9,666 bases of DNA from Bacteroidia bacterium (GTDB lineage: Bacteria; Bacteroidota; Bacteroidia; B-17B0; Aurantibacillaceae). The DNA is taken from positions 1 to 9,666 of the forward strand of contig JACMLS010000384.1 in NCBI GenBank assembly GCA_014379485.1, in the 5' to 3' direction. Every line of letters starts with the position of its first letter. Within the stretch, counting starts at the first letter, position 1. Below the pieces are notes generated by a model. The model searched no databases. It had not been told where the DNA came from and was given only the letters and a program-made list of their open reading frames with translations. Positions 7,901 to 9,666 of this stretch are shown here, piece by piece. The translations under genes were made by a program, and so were the position numbers.

Positions 7901-9550
7901 AATTGCGGTTAAACGTTTGTCGTAATCACGGTGTGTATTGTTGAAGGTGCTGAGGATACTGAATCTTTCTTCGGCAGAAATAAAATCAGTTTCAATAAGT
8001 GGTGTCTCAGCTTTTTTTACAAGCTCTGTTGCAATTGTGCGCAGGTGTTTTAATATTCTTTCAATAGCTGTTTTATCAAAACAATCACTGTTATACTCTG
8101 CCCATACTTTTACTCCATTTTCATTTTCTTCAAAATTAAATGTAATATCAAGTTTACTCGCCCTGTGTTCAATTTCTTTATATTCACTTATTTCAACATC
8201 GCCAAGTTTTAGTTTGCTCAGATCTGCAGAACTTGTGTTGTGTAAAGAAAGCATGTAGTCGAATAAGGGACTGCGGCTGGTATCACGTTTCACATTTAAT
8301 TCATCAATCAGTTCGTCAAACGGATAAGACTGATGTTTATAAGCAGAAAGAGTAGTTTCTTTAATATGAGAAAATAGCTGAAGAAAAGTGTCGTTTTCAC
8401 TGAGTTTGATTCTGAGGGGAAGTGTATTTATATAAACGCCCATTTGGTTTTCCAGGTCTGCATGTTGCCTGCCTGCCACCGGAGTTCCGATCACAAAATC
8501 TTTTTTACCTGTATATCTGAAAATAAGCGTGGCAAAGCAAGAGAGTAAACCCATAAATAAAGTTCCGTCGTTTGCTTTGCAAAAATCATTTAGCGGCTTT
8601 GTAAACTCTTTGCTCCAGAATGTTTCGCTTACTTTTCCGTTATAGGTTTTTACTGCAGGCCTTGTAAATGGTGAGGGAATATCTAATGCCGGAGCATTTT
8701 CTTTAAACTGCCCCAGCCAATATTCTTTGTCTGTATGCGAGGCATTTGTTTTAAGGTGGTTTTGTTGCCAGGCAGCATAATCTTTGTATTGAAATTGTAA
8801 GGCAGCTAAGGGTTCTTTTTTACCATTTAGCTTAAGGTTGTAAAAGCTTACCAGTTCATTTATTAAAACACCAATTGACCAGCCGTCGCTTATAATATGA
8901 TGCATAACAAAACAAAAGATCCATTCATGATTATTTATTTTGTACAGATTAACTCTTATAAGCGGACCAGTTTCAAGATTAAAGGGTTCAATTATTTCAT
9001 TTTGCAGCCTGTCTTTAATTCCGGAAAGGCCGTTTGAAAATGAATGAATATCAATTTCTTTCAATTCAATCATTTCCGCGTAAAACTCATCAATGAACTG
9101 CCTTATATCGCCACTGCCATCTTCTTTAAACCTGGTTCGCAGAATTTCATGCCGCAAAACAACTTCGTTTAAAGAAGCCTGCAATAAACCTGCATTTAAA
9201 CTGCCTTTAAATACAAAAACACCTGGTTGATTATATGCTCCCTTTCCTTCTTCAAACTGGCTGAGAACCCACAGCCGTCTTTGAGAAGAAGACAAAGGGT
9301 AATTATCTTTTTTTTCTACCGGAATAATTTCGCTGTAAGAACCGCCATCTGTATTTTTTTTATTTAAGAACAAGAGAATTTCACTTTTTAGTTCTTTGAT
9401 CTCATTTTTATCTGCATCAGTTAACACAGAGGTCTGGCCGGTTATTTTTAATTGCCCGTTAAATTCTTCAATAAAAACACCTTTTCTTTTAAATTTAAGA
9501 ATCAGGTCTACTACAATCTTTACGTCAAACGCGTTACTTTTGCTACTCAT
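4982..9550 (-). CDS. One-module NRPS: docking–C–A(glycine-type, with embedded LLM monooxygenase)–T
   Basis: Cytoplasmic megasynthase subunit of 1522 aa predicted to condense, activate and oxidise glycine on an assembly line. Domains seen: TubC-type docking (1–63); condensation (about 83–515) with PLSSSQRRLWVL at 85–96, HHIISDG at 217–223 (catalytic H218) and SYPFDELIDEL near 408; adenylation split into 545–784 and 1127–1405; luciferase-like monooxygenase (785–1126); carrier (about 1415–1488) with DLGGNS, phosphopantetheine Ser1450. A-domain motifs are intact: A3 YTSGSTGNPKG 698–708, A4 FDIS 743–746, A5 NMYGPTETTIW 1196–1206, A7 YKTGD 1283–1287, A8 GRSDDQLKINGYRIEPGEIE 1301–1320, A10 GKTDRK with Lys1391. 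The specificity residues read D-I-L-Q-I-G-M-I-W-K, a glycine-type code. There is no epimerase or thioesterase. The tail MDALFNTMEESFNLI leads into the PKS partner. The ATG at 9550 is chosen because the upstream stop is 4 nt before it and the docking domain begins at once; no Shine–Dalgarno is visible. The stop overlaps the PKS start by 11 nt. The domain order is certain; the oxidation chemistry is inferred. Confidence 0.96.
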   Translation of the reverse strand: MSSKSNAFDVKIVVDLILKFKRKGVFIEEFNGQLKITGQTSVLTDADKNEIKELKSEILLFLNKKNTDGGSYSEIIPVEKKDNYPLSSSQRRLWVLSQFEEGKGAYNQPGVFVFKGSLNAGLLQASLNEVVLRHEILRTRFKEDGSGDIRQFIDEFYAEMIELKEIDIHSFSNGLSGIKDRLQNEIIEPFNLETGPLIRVNLYKINNHEWIFCFVMHHIISDGWSIGVLINELVSFYNLKLNGKKEPLAALQFQYKDYAAWQQNHLKTNASHTDKEYWLGQFKENAPALDIPSPFTRPAVKTYNGKVSETFWSKEFTKPLNDFCKANDGTLFMGLLSCFATLIFRYTGKKDFVIGTPVAGRQHADLENQMGVYINTLPLRIKLSENDTFLQLFSHIKETTLSAYKHQSYPFDELIDELNVKRDTSRSPLFDYMLSLHNTSSADLSKLKLGDVEISEYKEIEHRASKLDITFNFEENENGVKVWAEYNSDCFDKTAIERILKHLRTIATELVKKAETPLIETDFISAEERFSILSTFNNTHRDYDKRLTAIDLFKEQVNKFPEKTCLLSGNQKLTYLELDRRSDQLAAYLISLGIKAEMFVPVCLRRDEHLLIALLGVFKAGGVYIPLDPQLPLNRIIHSIESTNAAVVLYNDFSFAGHSFPANVHLINIDDKKTSLHTQPAHEISEKINSSQAAYMIYTSGSTGNPKGVLIEHSSLTNFILSMRSCLNLKENDHLLSVTSVSFDISLLELLHTVCSGITVTIKEENKSVSGFNEYLHSANQRMDFSLFYFSSQEVKSGNKYDLLLKSVVYADENKFSACWIPERHFHEFGGIFPNPSVVGAALSTITNSLEIRSGSIVLPLHDTIRVAEEWAIVDNLSKGRVALSIASGWHANDFVLSPDSYSDRKKNMFNQIEELKKLWKGETVKRTNGAGNEIEIKVFPRPIQNDLQIWITTAGNEETYKEAGKIGAHILTHLLGQDIDELASNILAYKKSLAENGFDPAKAKIALMLHTFIGKDIDVVKAQVKEPFKTYLKSSIGLIKNLAKDMDVNPETLSESDIDELLNIGFERYWQTSALLGTMQSCNRLVEKLCAIGVTEVAALIDFGLENEIVLSGLDDLNELKKKFDVRESEITQLRDNVAPVNTLQATPSYINLLLEDEHSSLFIESLKHIIAGGEKFPESLAKKLSEKTKAEIYNMYGPTETTIWSASGSIVSGTPVSIGKPIQNTRIYILDANKNICPVGIPGDLYIAGDGLARGYFNDEVLTNEKFSTLTFAEHLTERLYKTGDTARWKEDGTIDLIGRSDDQLKINGYRIEPGEIENALRSHESVNEAAVIGKENSKGEKHMVAFIVTRNTISISEIRNFLLTKLPPYCVPDNFVELKQMPLMVSGKTDRKALQSHEGANLASVTKYAAPETTTEKMLAGIWSEVLGINKEKIGTRDNFFDLGGNSLKMIRVMSLINKKINRKLSLVNAYGLPNISSLSAFINEQQPAEEQGGDKNMDALFNTMEESFNLINSNKNGE
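6173..7198 (-). other. Luciferase-like FMN monooxygenase domain inserted in the A domain (MupA/Atu3671-type)
   Basis: Residues about 785–1126 of the NRPS interrupt the A domain between A4 (FDISLLEL, 743–750) and the TLQATPSY segment (from 1144) that precedes A5. The domain starts FSLFYFSSQE and carries hallmarks of the luciferase-like monooxygenases found inside PKS/NRPS proteins: PERHFHEFGG (822–831), LPLHD (859–863), RVAEEW, DNLSKGRV, ASGWHANDF (887–895), TAGNEETY and LTHLLGQ (972–978). The family-specific C-terminal part (FERYWQTSALLGTM, then AALIDFGLENEIVLSGL) is also present, so the domain looks complete. Family members use reduced FMN and O2. From memory, a comparable A4–A5 monooxygenase occurs in the terminal glycine module of myxothiazol-type synthases (MtaG). 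Whether this copy oxidises the alpha carbon or the nitrogen cannot be read from sequence. Confidence 0.93.
9362..9550 (-). other. TubC-type N-terminal docking domain of the NRPS
   Basis: Residues 1–63 precede the condensation domain. They show an N-terminal helix (DVKIVVDLILKFKRKG), a beta-hairpin (GVFIEEFNGQLKITG) and a helix-rich end (DKNEIKELKSEILLFLN). This layout is typical of TubC-type (beta-hairpin) docking domains at the front of NRPS subunits, which bind a short C-terminal peptide of the preceding subunit. The basic run KFKRK beside the hairpin would suit the acidic DNEIIL tail of the upstream protein. The fold is recognised by pattern; the partner is inferred from gene order. Confidence 0.85.
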
Positions 9551-9554
9551 ACAC

Positions 9555-9666
9555 TTATAGTATTATTTCGTTGTCAGAACTTTTTTGCAGCATAGAAGTA
9601 TCTTCAAGCGCTTCTATGTAAGCTGCAATATTTTCTATATAGGGTTCTGTAAAAATATCTTTCAAT
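9555..9666 (-). CDS. C-terminal end of upstream carrier-protein-ending NRPS/PKS (partial)
   Basis: Only the last 36 codons and the TAA stop (9557–9555) are in the window; the gene continues past position 9666. The readable start, LKDIFTEPYIENIAAYIEAL, matches the last helices of a peptidyl or acyl carrier domain (the usual pattern is L-x-x-[IL]-F-x-x-P-x-[IL]-x-x-[IL]-A-x-[YF]-[IL]). A short linker follows, and the protein ends in SSDNEIIL. This tail closely resembles the NNEIII end of the PKS at 532–4992, and the next protein downstream of each starts with a TubC-type docking domain, so it is probably a C-terminal docking peptide. The protein should hand its chain to the NRPS that starts 4 nt downstream. 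Its type (NRPS or PKS) cannot be told from this fragment. Carrier identity is fairly sure; the docking role is inferred. Confidence 0.8.
   Translation of the reverse strand, partial: LKDIFTEPYIENIAAYIEALEDTSMLQKSSDNEIIL
9562..9574 (-). repeat. 13-nt repeat encoding the NEII docking tail (copy at the end of the upstream gene)
   Basis: Identical to 539–551 and in the same place relative to the end of its gene: it encodes the DNEII part of the C-terminal tail DNEIIL of the upstream carrier protein, one codon before the TAA stop. Confidence 0.7.

Noticed and set aside
4982..9550. Loading (starter) module
   Set aside because: The condensation domain is complete with HHIISDG, and a carrier-ending protein lies just upstream with a matching tail.

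Overview
The window is the interior of a modular NRPS–PKS hybrid assembly line. All genes lie on the minus strand, so biosynthetic order runs from high to low coordinates. The DNA is AT-rich (roughly 40% GC by eye). Starts lack a Shine–Dalgarno sequence and often sit behind A-rich leaders, and there is no spare intergenic space. These traits, with the Lys/Asn/Ile-rich proteins, suggest a Bacteroidota host (perhaps a Chitinophaga- or Sphingobacteria-like lineage). The phylum is an inference; no rRNA or housekeeping gene is present to prove it.

Layout in transcription order: (1) 9666–9555, the last 36 residues of an upstream carrier-protein-ending megasynthase, finishing in an acidic/hydrophobic tail (DNEIIL). 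(2) 9550–4982, a one-module NRPS of 1522 aa: TubC-type docking domain, condensation (C), adenylation (A) interrupted by a luciferase-like flavin monooxygenase (LLM), carrier (T). The A-domain code reads DILQIGMIWK, a glycine-type code. (3) 4992–532, a one-module cis-AT PKS of 1486 aa: KS–AT–KR–ACP, malonyl-type AT, apparently active KR, tail NNEIII. (4) 529–1, the first 176 residues of the next NRPS: TubC-type docking domain and the start of a C domain. Junctions are a 4-nt gap, an 11-nt overlap and a 2-nt gap, so this is one operon whose promoter and terminator lie outside the window. I saw no tRNA, rRNA, CRISPR, insertion sequence, riboswitch or promoter. No gene-free stretch exceeds 5 nt.

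Working model (inference): the upstream protein passes its chain to the NRPS, which adds glycine. The embedded LLM oxidises glycine, probably at N or at the alpha carbon. The PKS then adds malonate and reduces the beta-keto group, giving a 4-amino-3-hydroxybutyrate (statine-like) unit carrying an extra oxidation, and the chain passes to the next NRPS. The most notable features are the oxygenase built into a glycine-activating A domain in the middle of the line, and two near-identical C-terminal tails that each precede a TubC-type N-terminal docking domain.
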